This document shows positions 16,664 to 24,962 of a stretch of 64,000 nt of DNA, piece after piece. This DNA comes from Eubacterium sp. CAG:251. Lineage in GTDB: Bacteria; Bacillota; Clostridia; Oscillospirales; Acutalibacteraceae. The stretch lies in NCBI GenBank assembly GCA_000436835.1, contig FR889144.1:1-64000 (forward strand), read 5' to 3'. Both the position numbers and the translations under genes were made by a program. The first letter of the stretch is position 1, and every line of letters begins with the position of its first letter. Under the pieces are notes generated by a model. It searched no databases and was not told the origin of the DNA. It saw only the letters and a program-made list of their open reading frames with translations.

Positions 16664-17720
16664 TTAAAATAAACTCCTTAGTTTTTTCAAGAAAAATATC
16701 CATTTCCTCATTTGTGCCGATTGTAATTCTCACATAATTTTCAATCCTCGGCAAAGAAAAATAGCGTATAAACACCTTTTGCGTTTTAAGATATTCAAAA
16801 AGCGATTTCATATTATGCTTATTGTGAGTTACAAAAATAAAATTGGTTTGAGAGTCGAGAACGTCAAAGCCGAGCTTTTCAAGCTCAAGCGTAACTCTCT
16901 CCCTCGTTTTGATAACCTTTTTGCAGGTTGATTTGAAGTATTCGTCATCCTCAATGCTTGCCGCACCCATTTCTATTGAAAGAGAATCAACCGTGTAGGA
17001 ATTATACGAATTTTTAACAGCCTCCATAACATCAATAAGCGCTTTACTTCCTATTGCAAAGCCGATACGAAGCCCTGCAAGCGAACGTGACTTTGAGAAT
17101 GTGCCCGTTACAAGCAGATTTTCATACTTATCAATAAGAGGAATGCTTGACGTGCCGCCGAAATCAACATAAGCCTCGTCAATAATCACAACGCTGTCCT
17201 GATTATAATCAAGTATTTTTTCCACGAAATCAAGACCTTCGCCGAGAGAGGTCGGTGCATTGGGATTAGGAATTACAACACCGCCGTTTTTTTCTTTATA
17301 ATCTTCGGGATTAATTCTGAAATCATCACCTACGGGATAATTTTTATATTTGATGCCGAATAGCGAACACCAAACGGGATAAAAACTGTATGTCAAATCA
17401 GGATAGACAATCGGCTTTTCGCTGTTGAAAAAGGACTGAAACGCTACCGCAAGCACATCGTCCGAACCGTTGCCGACAAAGACGTTTGACACGTCAACTT
17501 TATAATATTTTGCAATTGCCTCTTTAAGCTTTGTTGAATTTGCACTCGGATAAAAGCGCAGCTTATTTGTATCAAAACTTTTAAGTACCTCGGCCGCCTT
17601 TGGCGATGGAGGATACGGATTTTCGTTTGCATTGATTTTAACTATATCTTTATCCTTACTCTGTTCGCCGGGAACATAAGGCTCGATATTTCTTAAATTT
17701 TTCGTCCACTCTCTGCTCAT
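16650..17720 (-). CDS. hisC: Histidinol-phosphate aminotransferase
   Basis: A 356-residue fold-type I PLP enzyme that converts imidazole-acetol phosphate and glutamate to histidinol phosphate. The PLP lysine is K210 in TGTFSKSRSLAGLR; other class II aminotransferase signatures are INANENPYPPSP, GNGSDDVL, PNPNAPTS and the cofactor aspartate in IIDEAYVDF. It is isolated from other his genes. In Firmicutes such orphan HisC enzymes can also act on tyrosine or phenylalanine precursors, so the assignment to histidine alone is not certain. Confidence 0.9.
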   Translation of the reverse strand: MSREWTKNLRNIEPYVPGEQSKDKDIVKINANENPYPPSPKAAEVLKSFDTNKLRFYPSANSTKLKEAIAKYYKVDVSNVFVGNGSDDVLAVAFQSFFNSEKPIVYPDLTYSFYPVWCSLFGIKYKNYPVGDDFRINPEDYKEKNGGVVIPNPNAPTSLGEGLDFVEKILDYNQDSVVIIDEAYVDFGGTSSIPLIDKYENLLVTGTFSKSRSLAGLRIGFAIGSKALIDVMEAVKNSYNSYTVDSLSIEMGAASIEDDEYFKSTCKKVIKTRERVTLELEKLGFDVLDSQTNFIFVTHNKHNMKSLFEYLKTQKVFIRYFSLPRIENYVRITIGTNEEMDIFLEKTKEFILNDNK

Positions 17721-17785
17721 ATATTTACCTCACAAAGATTTAGTTTGTAACACGTCTATTTTAGCGCAATTTCAATCAAAAGGCA

Positions 17786-17826
17786 ATAAAAAATAAGCGG
17801 CACGTAAAAAATCACATACCGCTTAA
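17786..17826 (-). terminator. Intrinsic terminator of the GH25 lysozyme pair
   Basis: AAGCGGCACGT (17795-17805) pairs with ACATACCGCTT (17814-17824), 11 bp with two G-U pairs on the minus strand, followed by TTATTTTTTATT. It begins a few bases after the stop codon. Confidence 0.8.
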
Positions 17827-17828
17827 CA

Positions 17829-19625
17829 TTATTTTACCCTGACACTTTTAACATTTGACCATTTGCCGTAGATTTTCTTTCCGCCCCGCTCCGTTTTATA
17901 AGCACGAACACGAACATAATATCTGCGCCTGCTTTGAGCGGTTTTAATGGTAACTTTTGTTGATTTTGTGTTTTTGGTTAAGAAATTCGATTTGAAATTT
18001 CTATGAGTAGACCACTGGTATTGATAACCCGTGGCATTAACCTTTTTAAACGAATAGGTTATTCTTCTGCTTTTCTTACTCTTTGCCGATTTGTTTGAAA
18101 CCTTTTTCGGCACGGTAACGGCGGAAAAAGCATCGCTCGGCTCGCACTGCCTGTTTTGCTTATTTGCACAAACTGTAAATTTATATGATAAGCCTTGCTT
18201 AAGATGAGAAATTTTTAACGAATCGGTATTTCCGTCTGTTTTGCCGACGGGTTTATATTCCTTTAAAGCGCTGTCATATTGATAAACGGTATAACTTTCG
18301 CAATCGGCAATCCTGTACCACGAGAGAGTTATTGACTTTCCCGCCCTTGTGCTAACTTTAATGCCGCTGACTTTATTGCCTGTTGTTTTGGAAGAAATAT
18401 AATCAGACGGCTCACCCGACAAGGCATTGCCCTTAGAATCATAGCCGAGCGCACGAACAGTGACAATATATTCATTGCCGTCAATGAGGCCTTCAATCTC
18501 ACCCTCTGTCCTGCCATACACGGTTTTGGTAAACGTTTTAAAATTATTTATACTTTCGGCAGTAATCACGTAAGCATCTGCGCCCAAAACGCTGTTCCAC
18601 GAAAGCTTCAATGACATATTTTCACTTGAAATATACTTAACTCTCTTCACCTTATCTGGAATAATATTAAAGGTATAATTATGTTTCAAGCCCTTATGCT
18701 CGCCTATTCCGTTTAATGTGATATGGGCAGTACCCACATTAACATTATTTGAATAGGTCAGAGTATAATCAACATTTTCAACAAGCGCCTTGCCGTCAAT
18801 TGCGGCATATACTCCACATTCAATCGGAGCACCGGTATAAACCTGCGTGCCCAAATATGTTGAGTTTTCACCCTTGTACCAAAAATTGATATCAACATTA
18901 CCCCTCATACCGCTTACTCTGCCTTTGGCGGTATGCTGCCAAAATTCATAATCGCCCTTATAATTTGTCTTTGAGCTGTAATTTGCAAGCCAAACCTTAA
19001 AGCTTGATGAAATTTGATTGGCATAAAGATGCTCCTCAAGGAAATTTTCACTTGCGTAAATACAAGCGTCATATCCCGCATTTGAAACCGTATTTAAAAA
19101 AGCAAGAGCATTAGCAGTCATATTCGTTTTTGAAAGTTTTGCGCTGTCAAGTCTGCCTTTTTTCGTGTCAGCAAATTCATAATCAAACACTACCGGCATA
19201 GTTATGCTGTAGCCCTTAATCGCTTTTAAAAGAGCTTTTGCCTCCTTTTTTGCCTCGCTTACCTTGGTGGACTGAGAATACCAATAAACTCCGACCTTAA
19301 GACCTGCCTTTGTTGCGTCCTTAATATATGTTTTATACTTCTTATCCAAATTAAGCGAAAAAGAGGATTTTGTATATCCCGTGTATCCCACACGAATAAA
19401 TACAAACTCAATTCCGTCACGCTTTGCCTTTTTAAAATTGATTTTGCCGTTATGCTGAGAAACGTCCATACCGTAAACAAGTTCTTTATTTTTGAACTTA
19501 GAATTATGAGTATATGTTATACCGGTATATTTGCTTCTCGTCTTGGTGCTTGCATATACACTCGTTGACGTAAAAAGCATAATAAACGCAAGCAAAAAGG
19601 ATATAACTTTATTTACTTTTTTCAT
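17829..19625 (-). CDS. Secreted GH25 muramidase with Ig-like and fibronectin III-like repeats
   Basis: A 598-residue exported protein with a signal peptide ending near VYASTK (residue 27). The catalytic GH25 domain covers about 48-255; the active-site acids are D54 (YGMDVSQHNG), D148 and E150 (VVFDYEF). It should cleave the MurNAc-GlcNAc bond of peptidoglycan. A small Ig-like module follows (YTLTYSNNVNVGTA, about 260-325), then two fibronectin III-like repeats and a basic C-terminal module ending YYVRVRAYKTERGGKKIYG. The last module and the Ig-like one recur in the unrelated protein at 42921-43961, so they are probably wall- or glycan-binding parts. It is preceded at 10 bp by a second GH25 gene. 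Confidence 0.9.
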   Translation of the reverse strand: MKKVNKVISFLLAFIMLFTSTSVYASTKTRSKYTGITYTHNSKFKNKELVYGMDVSQHNGKINFKKAKRDGIEFVFIRVGYTGYTKSSFSLNLDKKYKTYIKDATKAGLKVGVYWYSQSTKVSEAKKEAKALLKAIKGYSITMPVVFDYEFADTKKGRLDSAKLSKTNMTANALAFLNTVSNAGYDACIYASENFLEEHLYANQISSSFKVWLANYSSKTNYKGDYEFWQHTAKGRVSGMRGNVDINFWYKGENSTYLGTQVYTGAPIECGVYAAIDGKALVENVDYTLTYSNNVNVGTAHITLNGIGEHKGLKHNYTFNIIPDKVKRVKYISSENMSLKLSWNSVLGADAYVITAESINNFKTFTKTVYGRTEGEIEGLIDGNEYIVTVRALGYDSKGNALSGEPSDYISSKTTGNKVSGIKVSTRAGKSITLSWYRIADCESYTVYQYDSALKEYKPVGKTDGNTDSLKISHLKQGLSYKFTVCANKQNRQCEPSDAFSAVTVPKKVSNKSAKSKKSRRITYSFKKVNATGYQYQWSTHRNFKSNFLTKNTKSTKVTIKTAQSRRRYYVRVRAYKTERGGKKIYGKWSNVKSVRVK

Positions 19626-19635
19626 TTATATTTCC

Positions 19636-20427
19636 TCATTTCTGCTTTTTGCTGTACCAATAATTTAAATCTATATATTTGCTCTCAACACTGTCGCTTT
19701 TTCCGGTTCGTGAATATTGCCAGATATGATAAGCCGATGAAGCAGTAACCGCATCATTGTAATCTGCCACCCAAATAACGGTATCCTTAGGAAGCTTTTT
19801 TGTATTTATATCATTGTTATAAAGATAAGAAGAAGCGTAAACACCTGCCATATATCCGTATTTTTGCACCTTTTCGCAAAAGGCGGCAACAGTATTTGTG
19901 CACTCCTGCTTAGAAAGAGTCGCCTCCCACATTCTGCCGGTATTATCGCCGTTTTCATCAACAGGATATTCATAGTCAATAATAATAGGCAACTTTGGCT
20001 TATAAAGTGCAAGCGTTTTGATTACAAATCTTGCTTCTTCCTCAGCCTCCTTTTCGTCAGTTGCCTGAGAATAGAAATAAACGCCGTAAGGAATACCCGC
20101 CTCTTGAGCACCTTTTAAATTATCCTTTGCACACTTATCCTCGCAAATGGTGCCTGTTCCGTATCCTCGATAGCCTACTCGGATAAACACAAAATCGACC
20201 TCGTTTTTGAGCGACTGCCAATCAATCTTGCCGTTGTGCTCCGACACGTCATATCCCCTTGCTGTTTCCTTTCCGAAATCATAATACACCTTTTCCCTGC
20301 CTCTGAAAACAAGGGCGCTGCCGCCGATTGCAAGCGCAAAAGCCAAAACAACGCTAAGCGCAATTATAAATTTATTCTTTTTATTTAATTTTTTATTTTT
20401 TCTTTTCGCTTTAGCTTTTACAGCCAT
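19636..20427 (-). CDS. Membrane-anchored GH25 muramidase
   Basis: A 263-residue protein with a lysine-rich cytosolic start, one transmembrane helix (about 20-41) and a GH25 domain. The active-site acids are D60 (RGYDVSEHNG), D151 and E153 (IIIDYEYPVD). There are no accessory repeats. There is no signal-peptidase site, so the enzyme probably stays tethered to the membrane facing the wall, unlike its secreted neighbour. The genes lie 10 bp apart and share about a fold's worth of similarity, suggesting tandem duplication followed by specialisation. AAGAGG precedes the ATG. Confidence 0.9.
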   Translation of the reverse strand: MAVKAKAKRKNKKLNKKNKFIIALSVVLAFALAIGGSALVFRGREKVYYDFGKETARGYDVSEHNGKIDWQSLKNEVDFVFIRVGYRGYGTGTICEDKCAKDNLKGAQEAGIPYGVYFYSQATDEKEAEEEARFVIKTLALYKPKLPIIIDYEYPVDENGDNTGRMWEATLSKQECTNTVAAFCEKVQKYGYMAGVYASSYLYNNDINTKKLPKDTVIWVADYNDAVTASSAYHIWQYSRTGKSDSVESKYIDLNYWYSKKQK

Positions 20428-20527
20428 ATTTTAATATACCTCTTTTCAAAACAAGAAATATATTACCATATTAAAAAAACAAAATCCACAAAATCATACA
20501 ATGATTAAAAAAAATTAACAAATCATA

Positions 20528-20562
20528 AAAAAGCAGCCTGAATATTACATTCAAACTGCTTT
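20528..20562 (-). terminator. Hairpin terminator downstream of the AI-2E gene and repeat copy B
   Basis: AAAGCAG...TGAAT pairs with ATTCA...CTGCTTT around a short internal loop, and on the minus strand is followed by TTTTTTATG. A transcript of the AI-2E gene would pass through repeat copy B before ending here. Confidence 0.6.
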
Positions 20563-20579
20563 GGAAATATACAATTTTT

Positions 20580-20722
20580 TCAAATCGTGGGTCCCCGACA
20601 AATTGAAAATTTGGTGGGGAAAAGAAGAAAGGAACGTAGTGTTTATTATGAATTTTGTAAAAAATTCATTCAAACACGGAGTTTCTTTCGACGTGGCGCG
20701 CTTTAGCCGATTTATCAAAGTC
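20580..20722 (-). repeat. Dispersed 3'-UTR repeat, copy B (after AI-2E permease)
   Basis: Starts with GACTTTGATAAA immediately after the TAA stop of the AI-2E gene, and in the sense of that gene continues through ACGTCGAAAGAAACTCCGTG to a hairpin with CCCC/GGGG ends (20595-20622). The hairpin stem has a different sequence from copies A and C (CAAATT/AATTTGG in place of AAAAGC/GCTTTTT) but keeps its pairing. Copy B is the most diverged of the three. Confidence 0.82.
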
Positions 20723-21871
20723 TTAATTTCTTTCGGGAGGTGTGTATAGGTGTATTCTTCCTGCGTCGTTAAATGCCTTTACCGTCATAACGCAAATAGG
20801 AACAATAAACATACCCATAAATCCGAACAGTTTTAAGCCGAAATAAAGACCTGCAAGAGTAACGAGAGGATGAACTCCGAGAGAATTGCCGACAATCTTT
20901 GGCTCAATATACTGTCTTACAACAGTAATAATCGCATAGATTACAAGCAATCCTATGCACTGACCGACGTTGCCGGTAACAAGTGCAACAAGTGCCCACG
21001 GAATAAGAATACCGCCTGAACCTGCAACCGGAAGAATATCGAATATGGCAATGCATATTGCAATCACAAATACATAATTGTTGTCCATAACTCCGATTAA
21101 ATTAAGAATACTTAAACCTATGAAATTCTCACAAAATGTGATAAACATAATAAGTCCATAAGCCCTGCACATTTTAAGAATCGTTGACGAAAATACTTTT
21201 TTTGTTTCGCTCAAAAGATTTTTATGCTTATCGGGAAGCTGGAGCTTAATAAACCTGACAACCCTTTTGTAATCCTTTGTAAACAGAATACAAGCAATAA
21301 TACCGATAACTACGGCGATGATTATTGACGGAATATTTTTAACAACGCTGTATACTCCGCTGATACCGCTTGTAAGAGTCGAAGTTATCGAACTCATATT
21401 TATTCCGAGCTTTGAAACGTCAAAATCATTAATAAGATTACCGAAAAACTGAGTAATATTTTCCGACACACTTGTATAAATACTGTCAGGCAAGAATTTA
21501 AGAGCCTTAAGTATTTCATTTTGAAGCGTTAAAAGAAAAGTCGGCAAATCGTTAAGCTGATTACCTAAATATGAAGCAAAATTGCCGATTTCCTTAAACA
21601 AAGCGGCAATAATAGAGATAACAGGACCTAAAATAATTGCAACGCATAAAAGCACCAGCAGAATTGACCAAAATGTATGATATTTATTTTTAGTCTTTTT
21701 ATCAAGCCATCTGATAGGCCTTTGCAAAATAACTGCGAAGAAAAACGAGAGCAAAAACGGGGCGGCAACGGCAAAACAGTATTTAAAAAACACATAAATA
21801 AGAGCCATTATTGCCACGGCATATAAAAGGTCAATTAAAAATGCCCTCTTTTTTTCAACCTTGGAGTTCAT
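20723..21871 (-). CDS. AI-2E family (UPF0118/TerC-like PerM) transporter
   Basis: A 382-residue membrane protein of the AI-2 exporter/PerM superfamily. It has paired N-terminal helices, a long extramembrane domain with a helix (NITQFFGNLINDFDVSKLG), and the conserved C-terminal block LPVAGSGGILIPWALVAL, then RQYIEPKIVGNSLGVHPL. Members include E. coli TqsA and Na+/H+ antiporters, so the substrate is open; AI-2 export is only a family name. I place the start at the ATG at 21871 with AAGGAAG upstream; an extension to 21934 is AT-rich leader. The stop abuts a dispersed repeat. Confidence 0.85.
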   Translation of the reverse strand: MNSKVEKKRAFLIDLLYAVAIMALIYVFFKYCFAVAAPFLLSFFFAVILQRPIRWLDKKTKNKYHTFWSILLVLLCVAIILGPVISIIAALFKEIGNFASYLGNQLNDLPTFLLTLQNEILKALKFLPDSIYTSVSENITQFFGNLINDFDVSKLGINMSSITSTLTSGISGVYSVVKNIPSIIIAVVIGIIACILFTKDYKRVVRFIKLQLPDKHKNLLSETKKVFSSTILKMCRAYGLIMFITFCENFIGLSILNLIGVMDNNYVFVIAICIAIFDILPVAGSGGILIPWALVALVTGNVGQCIGLLVIYAIITVVRQYIEPKIVGNSLGVHPLVTLAGLYFGLKLFGFMGMFIVPICVMTVKAFNDAGRIHLYTPPERN

Positions 21872-21973
21872 ATAGTTATACTTCCTTTTGTTCAATATAT
21901 ACATTATTTTAATGTAAAACACAGTGTTAATCAAGTAATTTTAATAGAAATTAAGATTTTTTTAAATTTATAC

Positions 21974-22002
21974 TTGATACTTGTTCATTTTTTTGCTAAT
22001 AT
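21974..22002 (+). promoter_or_regulatory. Promoter of the ACT-regulator/hom/lysC operon
   Basis: TTGATA (21974-21979) and TAATAT (21997-22002) at 17-bp spacing. The 50-nt leader ends in a compact hairpin: TCCGT-GT-ACGGA, or alternatively TGTCC with GGACA (22033-22051). Either pairing buries part of the GGAGG ribosome site of the first gene. Confidence 0.55.
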
Positions 22003-22058
22003 ATAGAAAGTGTTTTTCACAGTAATACAATTGTCCGTGTACGGAGGACACTTTGGTT

Positions 22059-22490
22059 ATGGAAAAAATAAATTTTTATTTGATAAATGCAAGCATAGTG
22101 CCGGATATTTACAAAAAGGTAATCACGGCAAAAAGTTTGCTTGCAAGCGGCAAGGCAAAAAGCGCATCGCAGGCAGCTAAAATGGCAGATATTTCAAGAA
22201 GCGCATACTATAAATATAAGGATGCAATTTTTGAATATCACGGCGACGACAGCAGCGACACTGCTACAATCAATGCAAAGCTTATGGACAATGCGGGTGT
22301 TCTTTCAAGCCTTATGAACGAGCTTTACAAGGCAGGGGCAAACGTTTTATCCGTAAATCAAAGCGTGCCTATTCATTCGGTAGCAGATGTTTCCGTAACC
22401 GTGCAAATTGCCGAGATGACCGCTACAAAACAAGAATTACTAAATTCAATTAAAGAAATTGACGGTGTAAATTCCGTCGTTTTATCATAG
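22059..22490 (+). CDS. ACT-domain regulator (UPF0735/PheB-like, ThrR-type)
   Basis: A 143-residue protein. Residues 1-60 form a small DNA-binding-like helical region, with KSASQAAKMADISRSAYYKY resembling a helix-turn-helix. Residues about 68-143 form an ACT domain (TINAKLMDNAGVLSSLMNEL), which binds amino acids. B. subtilis relatives (PheB, ThrR) lie next to hom/thr genes and repress them. Here hom follows 12 bp later and lysC after that, so a threonine- or lysine-responsive repressor is a good inference. The ATG at 22059 is my choice; an in-frame TTG at 22053 is also possible, since GGAGG lies 5 bases before it and 11 before the ATG. Confidence 0.85.
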   Translation: MEKINFYLINASIVPDIYKKVITAKSLLASGKAKSASQAAKMADISRSAYYKYKDAIFEYHGDDSSDTATINAKLMDNAGVLSSLMNELYKAGANVLSVNQSVPIHSVADVSVTVQIAEMTATKQELLNSIKEIDGVNSVVLS

Positions 22491-22502
22491 GAGGTAGAAA
22501 AT

Positions 22503-23720
22503 ATGAAAGTTGCTGTTATGGGCTACGGAACTGTAGGTTCAGGCGTAGTTGAGGTTATTGAGCATCACAGTGATATCATTCCAAAAAGAACAGGCGGCAA
22601 AGCGCTTGAAATTTCACACATTCTTGACCTGCGTGATTTTCCTAACGATGCGCACAAGGATTTGTTTACTAAAGATTTCAATGATATTTTAAATGACGAG
22701 GAAACAAAGATTGTTGCTGAAACTATGGGCGGTGTTAATCCTGCATTTGATTTCACAATGAAGCTTCTTAAGGCAGGCAAGAGCGTTGTTACTTCTAACA
22801 AAGAGCTTGTTGCGCAGAGAGGACTTGAGCTTTTACAGGCTGCCGAGGAAAGCGGAGCAAACTATCTTTTTGAAGCATCGGTAGGCGGCGGTATTCCGAT
22901 TATTCGTCCGCTTTGCCAGTGCCTTGCAGCCAACTATATTGAGGGAATTGCAGGTATTTTAAACGGCACAACAAACTTCATCCTTACAATGATGATTGAA
23001 AAGGGTATGTCATTTGACGAGGCTCTTAAAATCGCACAGGAAAAAGGCTATGCCGAAAAGGACCCGACAGCAGACGTTGAGGGTCACGACGCATGCCGCA
23101 AGGTTTGTATTCTTGCATCTCTTGCTTTTGGCAAGCACGTTTATCCAAATCAAGTTGAAACCGAAGGAATCACAAACATTACACTTGAGGATGTATCTTA
23201 CATTGAAAATGCAGGCGGAGTAATTAAACTTCTCGGTCAAATCAAATATATTAACGATAATGAAATTGCCGCTTTTGTAAGCCCTGCCGTAGTTTATAAC
23301 GGTTCTCAGCTTGCAAGCGTAAAGGATGTTTTCAACGCTATCCTTGTAAGAGGCGACGCTGTCGGCGACGTATGCTTCTACGGTCCGGGTGCAGGCAAAC
23401 TTCCGACCGCATCTGCAGTTGTTGCTGACATTATCGACTGCGCTAAGCACTCAGAGAGGAAAAAGATTTTCGGCTGGGGTGCAGGTAATGAGGACTATGT
23501 TGTTGATTATAAAGAAAGAATCGAAATGCCGTTTTACGTTCGTGCCAAGGCTACTCCTGCTGAGATTAATGCTAAATTCTCAGACGTTAAGTTCCTTTCA
23601 AGAAAAGGTCAGCCGAGCGACGAGGTTGCATTTATTACAGACATTATGACTGAAAACAAGCTTAACAAAAAGCTTGACGGCATTAACGTTATCAACACAA
23701 TCAAGGTTACAAACTATTAA
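22503..23720 (+). CDS. hom: Homoserine dehydrogenase
   Basis: A 405-residue NAD(P)H enzyme that reduces aspartate semialdehyde to homoserine, the branch point to threonine and methionine. The nucleotide loop is MGYGTVGSGVVEVI (6-19). Also seen are the catalytic block AGILNGTTNFILTMM, EKDPTADVEGHDACRK, and GPGAGKLPTASAV. Residues after about 345 (PFYVRAKA... EVAFITD) look like a short, probably incomplete ACT domain compared with the roughly 430-residue B. subtilis enzyme, so feedback control may differ. GGAGG precedes the ATG. Confidence 0.96.
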   Translation: MKVAVMGYGTVGSGVVEVIEHHSDIIPKRTGGKALEISHILDLRDFPNDAHKDLFTKDFNDILNDEETKIVAETMGGVNPAFDFTMKLLKAGKSVVTSNKELVAQRGLELLQAAEESGANYLFEASVGGGIPIIRPLCQCLAANYIEGIAGILNGTTNFILTMMIEKGMSFDEALKIAQEKGYAEKDPTADVEGHDACRKVCILASLAFGKHVYPNQVETEGITNITLEDVSYIENAGGVIKLLGQIKYINDNEIAAFVSPAVVYNGSQLASVKDVFNAILVRGDAVGDVCFYGPGAGKLPTASAVVADIIDCAKHSERKKIFGWGAGNEDYVVDYKERIEMPFYVRAKATPAEINAKFSDVKFLSRKGQPSDEVAFITDIMTENKLNKKLDGINVINTIKVTNY

Positions 23721-23759
23721 TGTTTATCAATATAAATTAATTTGGAGGATTACAAACGT

Positions 23760-24962
23760 ATGGGACTTATTGTTCAGAAGTTCGGCGGTTCTTCGGTAGC
23801 CAATGCCGAACGTGTAATGAATGTTGCCCGCATTGTTACAGACACATATAAGCAAGGCAACGACGTTGTGGTTGTTGTTTCGGCTCAGGGTGACACAACA
23901 GACGATCTTATTGAAAAGGCAAACGAAATCAATCCAAAGGCTGCTAAAAGAGAAATGGACCAGCTTTTAACAGCAGGTGAGCAGATTTCTATTTCACTTC
24001 TTGCAATGGCAATTGAGAAGCTTGGCTTCCCTGTAATCAGTCTTTTAGGCTGGCAGGCAGGTTTTAATACAAATTCAATTTACACATCTGCAAGAATTAA
24101 AAACATTAAGCCAAACAGGCTTCAGGCTGAAATTGCAAAGCGCAATATCGTTGTGGTTGCAGGCTTCCAGGGCATCAACAGATATGATGACCTCACCACT
24201 CTCGGCAGGGGCGGCTCAGACACATCGGCTGTTGCAATTGCCGCTGCTCTTAAGGCTGACAAGTGCCAGATTTTCACCGACGTTGAGGGTGTTTACACAG
24301 CAGACCCACGTAAGGTTGAAGGCGCAAAGAAGCTTAAGGAAATCACTTATGACGAAATGCTTGAACTTGCAACACTCGGTGCACAGGTTCTCAACAACCG
24401 TTCGGTTGAAATGGCAAAAAAATACGGCGTAGAGCTTGAAGTTTTATCATCATTAAACCCAGTTCCGGGTACAATTGTTAAGGAGGTAACAAAAATGGAA
24501 AAAATGCTCATCAGAGGCGTAACAAAGGATAAGGACGTAGCACTCGTATCAATTCTCGGCTTGCAGGATACACCGGGTATCGCTTTCAAAATTTTCTCAA
24601 AGCTTTCTACTAAGAATATCAACGTTGACATCATTCTTCAGTCATTCGGCAGAGACGGCACAAAGGATATCGTATTCACGGTAAGCAAGGATAACGGTCC
24701 TGTTGCTGTTGAAATTCTTGAAAGCTTCCTTGACAACTGCAAGATTGTTTGCAACACAGAGGTTGCTAAGGTTTCAATCGTAGGCGCAGGTATGGAAACT
24801 CATCCGGGCACAGCATCAAAAATGTTTGAGGCTCTTTATGAATCAAATATCAATATCCAAATGATTTCTACATCTGAAATTAAAATTTCTGTTATCATTG
24901 ACGCAGAAAACGCAGACAGAGCCGTTTCGGCAGTACACAAGGCATTTATCCCAAATGATTAA
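23760..24962 (+). CDS. lysC: Aspartate kinase (lysine/threonine pathway entry)
   Basis: A 400-residue enzyme that phosphorylates aspartate, the first step to lysine, threonine and methionine. The kinase domain (about 1-235) has VQKFGGSSVAN, GRGGSDTSAVAIAAAL and FTDVEGVYTADPR. The rest holds two ACT domains (GLQDTPGIAFKIFSKL; GAGMETHPGTASKMFEAL). I start at the ATG at 23760, 11 bases after GGAGG. Inside the gene, AAGGAGG at 24480 and an in-frame ATG at 24495 mark a probable second start for the regulatory part alone, as in B. subtilis LysC. The stop is followed directly by repeat copy C. Confidence 0.96.
   Translation: MGLIVQKFGGSSVANAERVMNVARIVTDTYKQGNDVVVVVSAQGDTTDDLIEKANEINPKAAKREMDQLLTAGEQISISLLAMAIEKLGFPVISLLGWQAGFNTNSIYTSARIKNIKPNRLQAEIAKRNIVVVAGFQGINRYDDLTTLGRGGSDTSAVAIAAALKADKCQIFTDVEGVYTADPRKVEGAKKLKEITYDEMLELATLGAQVLNNRSVEMAKKYGVELEVLSSLNPVPGTIVKEVTKMEKMLIRGVTKDKDVALVSILGLQDTPGIAFKIFSKLSTKNINVDIILQSFGRDGTKDIVFTVSKDNGPVAVEILESFLDNCKIVCNTEVAKVSIVGAGMETHPGTASKMFEALYESNINIQMISTSEIKISVIIDAENADRAVSAVHKAFIPND
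24495..24962 (+). CDS. Internal in-frame start: aspartokinase regulatory (beta) subunit
   Basis: Codon 246 of lysC is an ATG preceded at 8 bases by AAGGAGG (24480-24486), the strongest type of ribosome site in the window, inside a coding sequence (encoded VKEVTKM). Translation from it would give a 155-residue protein containing just the two ACT domains. Overlapping alpha and beta aspartokinase genes are established in B. subtilis and Corynebacterium, where the subunits form an alpha2beta2 enzyme. That the site is used here is inference. Confidence 0.65.
   Translation: MEKMLIRGVTKDKDVALVSILGLQDTPGIAFKIFSKLSTKNINVDIILQSFGRDGTKDIVFTVSKDNGPVAVEILESFLDNCKIVCNTEVAKVSIVGAGMETHPGTASKMFEALYESNINIQMISTSEIKISVIIDAENADRAVSAVHKAFIPND

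Noticed and set aside
20723..21871. Quorum-sensing AI-2 exporter as a firm function
   Set aside because: The family name rests on few members, others are ion antiporters, and no lux genes lie nearby.
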